64,000 bases of DNA from Cacajao melanocephalus (taxonomy: Eukaryota > Chordata > Mammalia > Primates > Pitheciidae), in NCBI GenBank assembly GCA_963573385.1, contig CAUYLG010033078.1, positions 1-64,000 of the forward strand, written 5' to 3'. The notes under the pieces are model-generated. The model worked only from the letters and a program-made list of their open reading frames with translations, was not told the origin of the DNA and ran no database searches. The translations under genes were made by a program, and so were the position numbers. Positions 35,495 through 47,206 of this stretch are shown here, piece by piece. How positions within the stretch are numbered: position 1 is the stretch's first letter; each line of letters begins with the position of its first letter.

Positions 35495-37275
35495 GGTCCC
35501 TCCATACTGCTTCTAAGTTGTCCAAAAGTTTATGGAAATTCAACTGTGCTGAGTGTCGATGGGGAAAGCCCTGGGGTTGCAGGGCAGGTTCATCAGCACA
35601 ACTACCGGGTTCCAGCCTGGGGAATGCTCTCAATCAACTGTTAAAAAAAATTTCATGAAATCGGGTTGTCCTTTAGGAACGAGGCTATAACCAATCCTTT
35701 GGTCACAGTTCCCTAATCTCCAGTAATGTGCGGTCTGGCTTCACAGTGTGCTGATAATCAATACATTTTTGTTATGTATATAATGGCAATCAGTCTCCAG
35801 TTTCTTCTGTCTATCTGTGATTAGTGTATGTCTTGCATTCTGATTCTATAATTAGACATTACATCTTATTGCTGCCTACGTTCCCACTTTACATACTGTT
35901 TGGCCTTATATAACATTGGGCTGTGTATGTGTAACAAGCACTCCTTACCAATAGTGGAATTTGGCTAAAGCCAGGATGGCAGGTTAGAAGTGTGACTCAA
36001 AAGAAAGCATCATTTTCTTGTACAAATAAGGTCTGGTGTCCAGCAGGTAAGGTTCCAGTTGATTAAAAAAGGAGAGAGAGCTGTTTATACCGATAATCAG
36101 TTGTACGTTGAACAAATTCAGCTCATGGAACATGAAGCAAAACCCTTTATATTCATTTTCCATTGTTCTCTTTAAAATGTGCATACTAGACATAGTCTTT
36201 CTATTACCCTAGGTGGAAATTGGGCAGGGGCTATGACTTCTCTGGTCAGTCTAGAAAGTCCTGCAATCTCTTTAAATCACAGTCTAATTTCAGAAATTAG
36301 GCTGTCTAGTCTCAGAGAATGATCAGCGCTCATAACTTGATTTAAGTGGGGAGCCATGTCTTCTTGTCCTTTTTCTCACCCTCTGTCTCCCTCTTTGAAG
36401 TTGGAGCACTGGAAAGGGAAGGGGCACAGTGGGACCGAGGAGGTATTGCTTGAACTCATTCTGCTTCAAGAGGGCTTCAAGCTCTCTTCTGCGAAGCTTC
36501 TGTTACTCACATGAAAAATAAGTTCAAAGCTGGCTCTTTCACCTTGTGGACATTTTTGTGGGCTCTTCAGAGGCTCTTCTCTGGGCCTCTGTTCCACTTA
36601 TGAACCTGGCAATGTCACTCTTTGGCCAGCCACTCCTCACTGTGCTGCTGGTCATCTGGGAGAACGCTCCATGTATACTCATATGGATAAAGTCCTGTAG
36701 CCTCTTCCAGGTGACACTTTTGGGCATAAGTTAAAACACCCCTAGGCCAGCTTTTCTCCTCATGTGGCATAAATGCGTGGGGAAGCTCACGTATTCTTTG
36801 ACTCGCTAGAGAAATGAGAGAATGCAGTTACCCTGCAGATACCGCAGCACCTCGCCTCCACAGTCCCAGGAAAGCAGCTCATGCATTTCTCTACTGCCCT
36901 TTATTTTTTCTTGGTGAGAGTCTGACTCAAGTCTGTTGCCTCTAAAGTTCTGGGAGACTCATATTAAGCTTTCACCGGCAGTCTCATTCAAGCCACTCAC
37001 CAAGCTGCTGTAAGCAGAGCCCCTTCCCCTTGGTGAGGGTTAAGGAGCAGGTGTGACCTACCATCCTCCAAACCATCTTTCCCCATATCACTTAAAACAA
37101 AACCCTCCATTTCACCTGCAGAAATTTTATATCTCATATCTTGTTTAAAGATCCTTGAGTGAAAAGCCCAAGGGTCGTGAAACTGGTTCTCAAAACATTT
37201 TAATCCAGTTTCTTTCTTTGATTTACAGCATCTATTACATCTTGGGTCTTAGTTAAGACTTGTGATTGTCTCATG
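35495..37275. other. Unrecognised DNA, locally GC-richer
   Basis: 36230-37090 is richer in G and C than its surroundings and has no repeat wording that I know. Overlapping frames of about 62 codons occur on both strands at 36539-36734. No domain is recognised, so no gene is called. Confidence 0.4.
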
Positions 37276-37279
37276 ATCT

Positions 37280-37445
37280 CATCAATCATGTGAGGTAGCT
37301 GCCACTCTTATCACTCTTTTTCTTTTGTAAATATTGAAACTTAGAAAAGTAACTGGTTCAAGTTCATACATCTGGTAAGTGGGAGAGCCGGTATCTGATT
37401 GTGGGCTTTTATCACTCCAAAGTCCAAGCTCTTAATCATCAACTT
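37280..37445 (-). mobile_element. MIR SINE 5' half
   Basis: Inverse MIR: TTGAAACTTAGAAAAGTAAC, TTCATACATCTGGTAAGTGG, GAGAGCCGGTATCTGATTG and CCAAGCTCTTAATCATCAAC. Confidence 0.8.
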
Positions 37446-37449
37446 CATA

Positions 37450-38765
37450 TTTACTAAGGCACTTACCGTCTTAAATCTAATGTTCCGTAAAGGAAGTTCT
37501 AAGGTAGTGTTCAGAACTAAATTTCCCGAACTATACATTAAATTTCCACGCATAGAATTTTCTTATAAATCACATATCTCAAATTTCTTTTGTCTGCAAG
37601 GTATTGACACTTAAACTCATTATAACATTTTGAAAAATAAATATCTATATATTGCACTCAATAAGACTCTTATACTTAACTCAGACAGGTAAACCACACA
37701 ACTTAATCAATCGAGAATTCTGACCGCCTTTAGTGAGAATGTTATTTTCCAATAATATTACTTTAAGTAGCCAAACCTGGAGGTCTGTGACACCTTGATT
37801 GCTTTCGTTGTCAGAATGTATACCTTAAAGATTACAAAAGTAGGAGCATTTGGGGAAGATCCCACTTAGTGTAACATTTCCAACCTTTGAGGACTTCAAT
37901 TCTAAATTTATATCATCACCATTCATTTGAGGAAAATAAACATTTCAGTGCTGTTTATTAGTAAGTTATTTCTTCATTTCTGTCGATAAAAAAGTACTTG
38001 AATGTCTTGGTCTAAATCAGAAAAAAATAAAAGTTACATCTTTATTTATAGTCTTGATTTATAACACTGCAAGAGCAGAGTTATAACAAGACTAGAACAG
38101 GGCACAAAAAGTTTTTGTGATAATCATATGTTTCTGCTGTATAATTAGTTTTATTAAGAGTTATTTTGACATTAAAGTGGGAAGTATTTTCGTTCTGCTA
38201 CATCAGGCAATACTTAGGTCTCAGGAATTAAAATATTACAGCATTCAAAATTTCTATTACAAGAATTATTTCTGGAAATATTCTGGCTTTTTTCTCTAAA
38301 TTTGTGTTATTGAATGAAAATTGCTGGGTCTGACATCAGATAGCAAATATCTTACCTACAATAAGAAGCATACATGAACACTTATGATCCTATAAATCAT
38401 ATATCTCATGCATGACTAGTAACTAAGCACAACTCAAATCTTACCCTATCAGGCACAATGTCTATCATAGGAAACCTCTCTCTTCTTCCCTAATTTAGGA
38501 ACTCAGTTGGGAAATAGTAATACTCAGTAAATATATGTGAAGATTGACCCTAAATTCCATACATTGACACAAGTTACCTGAATATCTTCAGTAATGAAAC
38601 AATATAAGGCTCACATAAAATTTGTGTAAATGATACATATAAATATCCAACCTCATAAAAGTAGAGGGTTTTGATTAAACTATAACATACCCCCTAAATA
38701 GATAATTCATATCATTCTTTAAATGATATGAGTTAATCTTCCCAAAATGCTTCTGGCAATGATTG
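37450..38765. other. No recognised feature
   Basis: AT-rich unique DNA. It includes a small perfect hairpin at 38707-38731 (10-bp arms TCATATCATT and AATGATATGA, 5-nt loop). No gene recognised. Confidence 0.45.
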
Positions 38766-38783
38766 AAACAAAATTTTAATTTT

Positions 38784-39090
38784 TAAATTTTTATTGATTT
38801 ATTTATTTTGAGACAGAGTCTTGCTCTGTACCCAGGCAGGAGTGCAGTGGTGCAATCTTGACTTACTGAAACCTCCACCCCCCAAGTTTAAGCGATTCTG
38901 CCTCAGCCTCACCAGTAGCTGGGACTACAGGTGTACACCCTCACACCCAGATAATTTTTTGTATTTTTAGTAGAGATGGTGTTTCACCATGTTGGACAGG
39001 CTGGTCTTGACTTCCTGACCTCAAGTGATCCATCCACCGTGGCTCACCAAAGTGCTGGGATTACAGGTGTAAGCCTCAATGCCTGGCCCC
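38784..39090 (-). mobile_element. Alu SINE, full length
   Basis: Inverse Alu with a degraded T-rich tail (ATTTATTTATTTTGAGACAG), CAGGAGTGCAGTGGTGCAAT, GTAGCTGGGACTACAGGTGT and CAAAGTGCTGGGATTACAGG. A 15-bp exact repeat beginning CAAAATTTTAAT at 38769 and at 39091 is its target duplication. Confidence 0.95.
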
Positions 39091-39214
39091 CAAAATTTTA
39101 ATTTTAATTAATTAGGAAATTAGATGAACTAGAAAACCCCAACTCTTGAGAATTATAGGTGAGAAACAGTTCACTGTATTTTTTCAAGCTGGTTGAGAAA
39201 TGAAGGGTAGGAAA

Positions 39215-39380
39215 AAGTGTTAATGTATAGACATTGCCTTATTTAATCTGTCCTGAGGTTCAGAGAGGAGAATGACTTGCTCAGAGTGGTAACAAGTTGC
39301 ACTCCAACCTTAAACCAGAACTAGCAAACTACTGACTTCAAACCAGCATTCATTCAAGTCCACTGTGCTGACTTTATTTC
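39215..39380 (-). mobile_element. MIR SINE, diverged
   Basis: GACATTGCCTTATTTAATCT, TGAGGTTCAGAGAGGAGAAT, GACTTGCTCAGAGTGGTAAC and AGTCCACTGTGCTGAC fit an inverse MIR. Confidence 0.7.
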
Positions 39381-39578
39381 CTAAAAATGGAACCTACACT
39401 GAGCTACCAATAGCAATGTTTGCTAGAAAGTACAACAGCTAAAAACCATTATATTCTGGACCTAACAAATATAACTTTGAGCTGTCAAATTGTGAAAGAA
39501 GGCTAATCATTAATAACAAATAGTTAATCATTTAATTGGTAAAGACATTTGAAAGATGATGCCTGTAATGATAATAAG

Positions 39579-39919
39579 TGGTTTGACTGTGTCCCCACCC
39601 AAATCTCACCTTGAATTGTAATTAATCCCTACATGTCAAGGGTGGGGCCAGGTGGAAAGAATTGAATCATGGGGGCAGTTTCCTCCTTACTGCTCTCATG
39701 CTAGTGAAGAAGTCTTACAAGAGCTGATGGTTTTATAAACTGGAGTTCCCCTGCACAAGATCTCTTGCCTGTCGCCATTTAAGACATGCCTTTGCTCCTC
39801 AATCACCTTCTGAGGCCTCCCCAGCCATGTGGAACTGTGAATCAATTAAACCTCTTTTCTTTGTAAATTACCCAGTTTGGGGTATGTCTTTATTAGCAGC
39901 CTGAGAACAGACTAATACA
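39579..39919 (+). mobile_element. Solo MaLR LTR (MST/THE1 type)
   Basis: TGGTTTGACTGTGTCCCCAC through TTAGCAGCCTGAGAACAGAC to ACTAATACA, with ATTGAATCATGGGGGCAGTT and GCCATGTGGAACTGTGAATC inside. A perfect 5-bp target duplication ATAAG lies at 39574-39578 and 39920-39924. The first bases differ slightly from the usual TGATATGGTTTGG. It is a second solo copy of the type at 1246, in the other direction. Confidence 0.93.
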
Positions 39920-39944
39920 ATAAGCAACATTTGAAGAATGCTTT

Positions 39945-40100
39945 ACCATTTGAAAATCACTTTCACATTCTGTAAGTTTTCTCACTTGAGTTGCACACCA
40001 TTCACTTTCTTTAAATAAGGGAACTAAGACAGTTTCAGTAATTTGGCCAAGGTCTTATTGTTGGCAAAGCTAGCACTCAAACTGAAGTCTGGCAGGAGGG
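39945..40100 (-). mobile_element. MIR SINE, diverged
   Basis: ATTTGAAAATCACTTTCACA, AAATAAGGGAACTAAGACAG, TTTGGCCAAGGTCTTATTGT and AAGCTAGCACTCAAACTGAA are in inverse MIR order. Confidence 0.65.
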
Positions 40101-40550
40101 AAACAGACTGAAATAGAGACACCTCAGTAGCAGAGATCTGACCCAGCATATGCAGATCACGGGAATATCATTTTCAGGTGTTTCTTGTCTGACCCTCTGT
40201 TTGCATTCTTGCAAAACTACAGTAAGAAGGATGTTTGCTCTGCTTCCTGCAGTAGTAGAGCATTTCACTCTTAAATAGGTGTCTGCAAGGGCCTCGGGAT
40301 ACCCTCTCCATCTGTCCACTTTACACAGAGGATAAATCAGACTTTGTTTACAACCCATTAGAAACAGAAGGCAGTTTATTAGCAGTTTGTTATGATCTAC
40401 TTGTAGTTTGTAAATCTTACCCCAAAATCAATTCCTGTTGTCCTTCTTGGAAAGCAATCAGTTTTGTCAATAACGTTACATGTGAAAATGCTGAAACAGC
40501 AATGGTAAATGGAAGGACGGAAAGTTTATCACAAATAAATAAGAAAACAA

Positions 40551-41370
40551 AAAGGTGTTCCGATTTCTCCACATCCTCTCCTGCATCTGTTGTTTCCTGA
40601 CTTTTTAATGATTGCCATTCTAACTGGCATGAGATGGTATCTCATTGTGGTTTTGATTTGTATTTCTCTAATGAACAGTGATGATGAGCTTTTTTCATGT
40701 TTTTGGCCACATAAATATCTTCTTTTGAGAAGTGTCTATTCATATCCTTCGCCCACTGTTGGTAGGAGTGTAAATTAATTCAACCATTGTGAAAGACAGT
40801 GTGGTGATTCCTCAGGGATCTAGAACCAGAAATACTATTTGACCCAGCAATCTTATTACTAGGTATATACCCAAAGTGTTATAAATCATTCTACTATAAA
40901 TAAACATGCACATGTATGTTTACTGCAGCACTGTTCGCAATAGCAAAGACTTGGAACCAACCCAAATTTCCATCAAGGATAGACTGAATAAAGAATATGT
41001 GCCACATAGACACCATGGAATACTGTGCAGCTATAAAAAAAAGATGAGTTCATGTCCTTTGCAGGGACATGCATGAAGTTGGAAACCATCATTCTCAGCA
41101 AGCTAACACAGGAACAGAAAACCAAACACCACATGTTCTCACTCATAAGTGAGAGTTGAACAATGAGAACACGTGGACACAGGGAGGGGAATATCACACA
41201 CCAGAACCTGTCAGGGGGTGGGGGGCTAGAGGAGAGATAGCATTAAGAGAAATACCTAATGTAGATGATGGGTTGATGGGTGCAGCAAACCACCATGGCA
41301 CATGTATATCTATGTAACAAACCTGCGTGTTCTGCACATATATCCCAAATTTAAAGTATAATAAAAACAA
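40551..41370. mobile_element. L1 3' end with 5' inversion (twin-primed)
   Basis: 40551-40756 is L1 ORF2 sequence on the minus strand (CCACATCCTCTCCTGCATCT, TCTAACTGGCATGAGATGGT, CTTCTTTTGAGAAGTGTCTA). From 40754 L1 runs on the plus strand (TGTTGGTAGGAGTGTAAATT onward) through the ORF2 end, the 3' UTR and AATAAA to an A-rich tail. The two parts are neighbours in L1 ORF2 and join at a CAC microhomology. This is the hallmark of twin priming during insertion. The product is dead. Confidence 0.93.
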
Positions 41371-41389
41371 TAAATATTTTAAAATTAAC

Positions 41390-41477
41390 ATAATTAACTC
41401 ATGGTTGAAGTGAGGATGTTTTCAATCCATTAAAATTTTTGAGGAGAGAGATAGTATCAATCATTTTATCTTCACTC
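41390..41477. repeat. Left arm of an inverted repeat
   Basis: About 88 bp that match, in reverse complement, the segment at 41830-41924 at roughly 89% by hand alignment plus one 5-6 nt gap. Shared blocks include AATTAACTCATGGTT, TTCAATCCATTAAA, GGAGAGAGAT and TATCAATCATTT. It starts about 20 bp after the tail of the twin-primed L1. The spacer is about 350 bp. Confidence 0.9.
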
Positions 41478-41829
41478 ACCAAAGGGTGAATGAAGTGCCT
41501 GACCAGAACCATAAAATTATTAAAAAAAAAAAAAAGGCATAGGGAGCAAAATGGAAAATGCCAGCACAAAATGATAATAATTAGGAAAGCCAAGAATGAG
41601 GCGGTGCAGTAACAGCATAAACATTATAAAGACATTCTTTGTTCATTCCCTCCCTTTTTGAGCACAGCTCAGCATGGACTGAAGTTGTCCATTTCAGCTT
41701 TTCTATCTGAGTTGCTCTCACATCTAAAGTGAATTATATTATCATGAGTAATGTTTTTGTCTATTTTTTGTCCACATTTACTCAGTAAGCGTTCCTCGAT
41801 GACAAATACCTGTGAACTATTGTGCTCAT

Positions 41830-41924
41830 CAGTGAGGATGAAATGATTGATACCATCTCTCTCCTTAAGAATTTCAGAGTTTAATGGATTGAAGAAATCC
41901 TCACCTAAACCATGAGTTAATTAT
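41830..41924. repeat. Right arm of an inverted repeat
   Basis: Reverse-complement partner of 41390-41477. This arm sits in a longer worn L2-like 3' end on the minus strand (about 41760-41924: GTGCTCATCAGTGAGGATGA, CTCTCTCCTTAAGAATTTC), so it is probably the original and the left arm the copy. Confidence 0.9.
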
Positions 41925-42104
41925 AAGTTGTTTTGCACAGCCAATCTCTCTTAATTTAAAATTCTGTAAGCATTATAAGGATCTTAATTTTTAATATTTC
42001 TTTGAAGATGCCAGGAGGACAGAAGAATTCTATTACAATGCCTTAAGATTAAATGGCAGGATGGTGTCAGATATGTCAGAACATCATATTGTAAAAGATA
42101 AACA

Positions 42105-42335
42105 TCACAGCATGAGATTAAGAATAAATTCAAATGCCAGAAAGACCTGGGTTTAATTTGTGATCCCAGCTGTGAGACATTGGGCAAGCTAGTTAACCTT
42201 TCTAAGCCTTAGTTTCCTTACTGAAATAATATAGTGATAGCACTTACATCATTTGTGAGGATTAATGACATCATGCAAATAAAGTTCTTTGCTCCTAGTA
42301 AATGTTCAATACACAATTGCTATTATTATTTTAAT
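42105..42335 (+). mobile_element. MIR SINE, nearly full length
   Basis: Forward MIR: AGACCTGGGTTTAATTTGTG, AGCTGTGAGACATTGGGCAA, GCTAGTTAACCTTTCTAAGC, CTTAGTTTCCTTACTGAAAT, TTTGTGAGGATTAATGACAT and TCAATACACAATTGC. Confidence 0.93.
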
Positions 42336-42339
42336 AGTA

Positions 42340-43210
42340 GTATTACCTCATTATTACTATCTGAATATACTAAGCCCTGTGTTTTCTCCTATATCCACCA
42401 CTGAGGCAGACAAGGAGAAATAGCTGTATTTAAATTCTAACATGCTCTTTTACAAGAGACGGAGCCATCTCTGTTTTCTGTGTTGATAATTAGCAGCTGT
42501 GAATAGAACTCTGGCAGCCCCACAAACACATGGTGAAAGAGAAGAACATTAAGAATGTATCCAGCAAGATGGGGGAAGGGCACAAAAGTGGCAATTATTG
42601 TAAATCAAGCCACTAAACTTTTTTATACTTATTTTGGGCCTTATAAGAAATACACAGATTCTCATGGGCTGCTTTCTTAGATGCCATTTAATCAAAGCTT
42701 TATACAGAGTCTATTAAGTATGCTGAGAATAATTCACTAAACATGGACTGGAAACCTAAAGGGGTAAAAATTTAGAAGCGAAAATCAGGAGTCTGTATTT
42801 GCCACCTTTCTTAGAGGAAAACCCAGGAATGGGAAAGAGATCACCTATGCAGATTAGAATTTACCTTGTAACTATTTGGCAATATTTAGTTTAGAAACCC
42901 ATGTAATAATACAACATGTTCCAAGATTTTCTGTAGTGATGTTTTGTATGCATGACACACTGATTCTAATTGAAATGCTGAGTGGTTTTCTTCTCCAAGG
43001 CTCAAATTCTTGATACATCATCTGAATATCAAATACCCAGAACAATGCTGCAACACTGGGAGATGTGCAAATAAATGTGTTGTGTCGGGTTTCTGCCATG
43101 ATACCAAGAACAGCTAATTTCAAAATCATCCCCAGCCCCAGATGGCTAGAAACAAAATAGTTTTGAAATCTGGGTGACCTATTTTTCAAAATTTTTGTTT
43201 CAATTGTCTT
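42340..43210. other. No recognised feature
   Basis: Unique DNA. A 105-codon minus frame at 42872-43189 has no domain that I recognise and no supporting signals. Confidence 0.4.
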
Positions 43211-43214
43211 GGAA

Positions 43215-43405
43215 GGAAATAATCTGGATAAAAGGAAGAAGGAGGCATTGCTGTGCTTGCTGAGACTCTAAAAGGTCTTCCTGGGTAAACATGATCATTA
43301 ATTAAGGGAAAATAATCTAGATAAAAAGAAGAAGGCATTGCTGTGCTTACTGGCACTCTAAATCCAAAGGTCTTCTTCCTAGGAAAACATGACCATTAAT
43401 TTAAG
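43215..43405 (+). repeat. Tandem direct duplication, unit about 95 bp
   Basis: Copy one (43215-43306) and copy two (43307-43405) share AATAATCT.GATAAAA, GAAGAAGG, GCATTGCTGTGCTT, CTCTAAA, AGGTCTTC and AACATGA.CATTAATT. Differences are scattered substitutions and 3-7 nt indels. It belongs to no transposon I know. Confidence 0.92.
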
Positions 43406-43409
43406 AGAT

Positions 43410-43950
43410 CATGGACTTAAGTATATTATTAGAGAAACTACTATTTTCACAACTTCTGCAAAAGCCTCATTGAGAATCCCTCCAAATAGTCCCCATTTAT
43501 TCCCAAGCCTTCAGAAGTAAGAGGATTACATACAATTTATCATCCAGACCTGGGCACATTTAGAGCACTGCTAATAGTTCTACCAGGAGAGCAGGTGTAA
43601 AGCTAGTCTTTCGGGAGCTAGTAGAAACATTAACATTGCTTTATCCAGAAGTGTAAATCACCCCACATCCCCAAAGAAGTTTTGTTTTTCACGACTTCTT
43701 TTTCTAAAAATTTCAAGTAGTGCCTTTTATGAGCAAACTAGATCTTTGTGGTCTCATCGAAATCTCTCCCCTTGACCATCCGAAATGGAACTGACGTGAC
43801 TCTTTTTTCTGCATCGCATTGCCTCTGTGAATCTGGCCTGGGACACTTACCTTCATTTCCTGTCTATTCATTTTGTTCCAGTCTAACAACTTTGCCTTGA
43901 ATCTTCTGTTAAGGAAAAAATTATTCAATGATATTTGTTAAAGCATAGTT
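43410..43950. other. No recognised feature
   Basis: Unique DNA ending at an A-run (43951-43962). No gene or repeat family recognised. Confidence 0.4.
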
Positions 43951-43954
43951 AAAA

Positions 43955-44440
43955 AAAAAAAAGCCTTTATTCAGGACCATTACGATAAGTATAGGGACCA
44001 CTGTGACAGAATCTTGCTGTGGGGGAGAGAGATTGAGCTTATCTCCTAATACAGCATAAGCAAGTGGGAATGTACAGCCAGGAAGCAGGGTGAGGGGTCA
44101 GTGGAAGGAAAATTAACAACAGCAAACATCAAGGGTAAGGGAAATTCTGACTAAACTGACCTAATAAGATTCTGGCTTAAGATAAGGCAGGATGATCAGA
44201 CATCACACGGGAGGCAGTAATAGATAAGGAACTTAATCAAATATTGAGGGTGGAGGTTTTTTGCAAAACTGACTTAGCAAGGTCTTTGCTAAAACTGAAT
44301 TTTACAAGGATATCTGAACAGCTGGACTTAGGATCCTGATGAAAGTTTGGCCAGGCAAAGAATCTTTGTCAGTTTCTAAAACCTTGAATCTTACATTCTA
44401 TATCAACCTTCCAACTGGCCTGAAATGACTCAGGTTTTGC
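43955..44440 (-). mobile_element. Probable solo LTR, family unresolved
   Basis: Begins after an A-run with GCCTTTATTCAGGACCATTA; on the minus strand this is a CTGAATAAAGGC poly(A) signal near the end of an LTR. Inner wording (TCTTGCTGTGGGGGAGAGAG, GACCTAATAAGATTCTGGCT, AATCTTTGTCAGTTTCTAAA) is of the kind repeated across primate genomes. Boundaries and family are uncertain, and no target duplication was found. Confidence 0.45.
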
Positions 44441-44504
44441 CTACAGTTAAACAAACAAATATAAGTGTATTGGTAGGAAATCACCTAGTATGCCATACTC
44501 TGCA

Positions 44505-44750
44505 GAGACCATTTATTGAGCATTTTCTATGTGCCAGGAGCAATGCTAAGCTCTTTGCTTACATTATTTTTATTTAATAATTGGAACCATCTTGTCAGAT
44601 GGCTGTTCTTCCTATTTTACAGATAGAAAAGTGAGACTTAGAAAGGTTAAACAACTCTTATGATCTTGTAGATAATGAATGGCCAAGCTAATTTCAAACC
44701 AGGCAGAGCTGACTTTAATGTCTGCTTTCTTAACCATGATACTCAGCTGT
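44505..44750 (-). mobile_element. MIR SINE, nearly full length
   Basis: Inverse MIR: ATTTATTGAGCATTTTCTAT, GTGCCAGGAGCAATGCTAAG, CCTATTTTACAGATAGAAAA, AACCAGGCAGAGCTGACTTT and TTCTTAACCATGATACTC. Confidence 0.95.
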
Positions 44751-45029
44751 ATCTTCTTTGACTCTTGTGTTTCCTCTGCTTTGTTAAGAAAGTTTTGCAG
44801 GGAATAAATATTTCATAGAACAAAGCTTTTTATGTGACAACATCTAACCCTGCCTTAACTTTTTGAAAATATAACCATTTGAGGCATGAGGCTTAGTGAT
44901 TTTTCTTTCCTCCCCTGTCCCACACCCAGGTTTTTACTGATGACACCCTCAGCATCTTCTTTCAGTTTCCAAGGCATCCTCAAGCATCCTCTGATTTTAT
45001 TCTCAAGAAGTGGGGAGGCAACCTAGGCA

Positions 45030-45230
45030 AGGCTGGGATTATGACTTTATAAATGAGAAAATGGTCATGGAAGGGTTAAATTCTCAGCCAAGGTCATGCA
45101 TCTGTGACAAAAACTGATGTCAGCCAACTCTTAATTCAGGGACATCCTAACACTATGTGAGAGAGAAATTCCTCCCTCCCTTCCCTCCTTCCTGCCTTCT
45201 CTCCTCTTCCTTCCCTTCTCCCTTATACAC
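45030..45230 (-). mobile_element. MIR SINE fragment followed by a CT-rich run
   Basis: TAAATGAGAAAATGGTCATG, AAGGTCATGCATCTGTGACA and GGGACATCCTAACACTATG fit an inverse MIR head (45030-45160). 45167-45227 is a polypyrimidine run of CCTCCCTTCC type. Confidence 0.6.
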
Positions 45231-46616
45231 CTTGCATGTAAAACTATTTCTTCAGTAGTCTCAATTACATGTTATATGTTAACTCTTAGCAACTTTTATT
45301 TTTGGTGAAAAACTTGGTAAGCAAGTGATTCTAATTATGTACCAGGTGTGGCATCTAGGACACCAGACAAAAGTGCAGATAAGGTCTGATGGTTTCCAGC
45401 ATTGCTAGGGGGAACAGCTAACTCCACATGTCCCCAGACTGTATCTAGAAACTAATGGCTCTAAAGCAAGTAAGCTGAAGAAGTTTTGAAAGTCAAAGAA
45501 GCAGTTTGTGACCTTAAAGCATTTAGCAAACCAAATATATGACCTGCCTAATTTAGACCAAATGTCTAAACTTTACCAATAATCTTTAGAACTGTCTTTA
45601 TTTCCCAAAGATTACTTAAGTCATGTGAACTAAAAGGCATTAGTTTTTGTTTCTCTAACAATGTTTGATAAGTACTTATTACTTTTAAGTCAATTAATCA
45701 GAGCTCCTTCATGTATAAACATCACACACACAACAAATATAAATACACAGAGACAGATCCAGTACTTGTAAGATTCTTTTCATTTGCCAGTTTTTAATGT
45801 TTCTCTTTAAAGCACAGTTTCTAGAGCCTAATAATTTGGCACAGCTGGAAGGAAAAACAGATGCCCAAAAATTGAGGATCCTATTTTTATATTACATCTT
45901 GAATCCCAAAAGGACACTGAAGAACAAGACAGTGAAAAAATTTTACCATGCATTTTATTGCAAGGCAATCCAAAACCAATCAACCCATTCTGTGATCACC
46001 TCACCCTCATGGGAGCCTTATCTCTCAGTGGAGGGTTGGAGATGTTTCCATACCTGTCAGGTGGCCAAAAGCATGCGTCTCTGATCTAAAGGTGCAAAGA
46101 GCCGAGTATCCTCTTATAACTGCCATTAGCCACCCCTAAAAGTATATTTCCTACCTAGTTACTATAAACCAAAATTCTCTCATAATGCAAAATAATTTCT
46201 GATACCCCTAAAAAGTCAAAAATGTCAGATAAGGCAAAGCAAAACAGAACAGAGCTTTAGATTTTCAGGAGGGATCGATCTGCTTTTATTCCTGGGGTTT
46301 CATGAGGAAAATAGATGTTTTTCTCAAAACACAGTTTGTGGCTCCTCTTCTGTTTTTCCCAAGGAGTTCCTGGTTTTATTATCTTGGGTCCTCTCACGTG
46401 TGCATCAAGAGTGGCATGAAGACAAAATGGAGAAAAACAATTCAGTCTACTGAGAAGAAAAAGAAAAGAAGAAAAACTTTTTTCCAGAAAAACGCAATTC
46501 AAGAAGACAAAAAACAAAAGCCTTTTAAATGTACCTATAGCTTGAATATCTGCTTTTAACTGAGCTTTTAACCATAGTACTCCTTAAAAAATAAAATCCT
46601 TTTAAATCTCTTACCT

Positions 46617-46922
46617 TGCCACCCAAATCTCAATCTGAATTTTAGTTCCCATGTGTTGAGTGAGGAAACTAGTGGTGGGTGATTGGATCATGCTGTTCTC
46701 ATGATAGTAACTTCTCACGAGATCTGATGCTTTAAAAGTGTTTGGCAGTTCCTCCTTCATTCTCTCCTGCTGCCATGTGAAGAAGGTCCTTGCTTCCCCT
46801 TCGCCTTCTGCCATAAGTCTCCTGAAGCCATGCGGAACTGAGTGTCAATTAAACCTCTTTCCTTTATAAATTATCCAGTCTCAGGGAAGTGCTTTAAATC
46901 AATGTAAAAACAGACGAATATA
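46617..46922 (+). mobile_element. MST-type MaLR LTR, 5'-truncated
   Basis: CCACCCAAATCTCAATCTGA, CTCACGAGATCTGATGCTTT, CTGCTGCCATGTGAAGAAGG, GTCAATTAAACCTCTTTCCT and ATAAATTATCCAGTCTCAGG. It lacks the first 30 or so bases and has a worn end (AAACAGACGAATA). It lies inside the ERV-like block and so is younger than it. Confidence 0.9.
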
Positions 46923-47206
46923 CCCTGCTTTAGCTAGGCAAAACACCCAATATTTCTGGCTTTTAAACTTTACCAAAAATAAACTCACAGGTGAAACCAA
47001 TAAGCGTTAACTAAGGTTACGACTTAGCCATGAATGTACAAGTTCTTCTCAAAGGGGTGATTAGCAGTTTTTACAAGGTTTAGAATCTCCAAAGGTAACT
47101 CAGAGAAAGGAAGATTCAAGAAATGAAGCCAGAAGTTGTTTGTGGAGGAGAAGAGAATCAACACATGGTAAAAGCCATGCAGATATTAAACCAGAAAGGA
47201 CCAATT

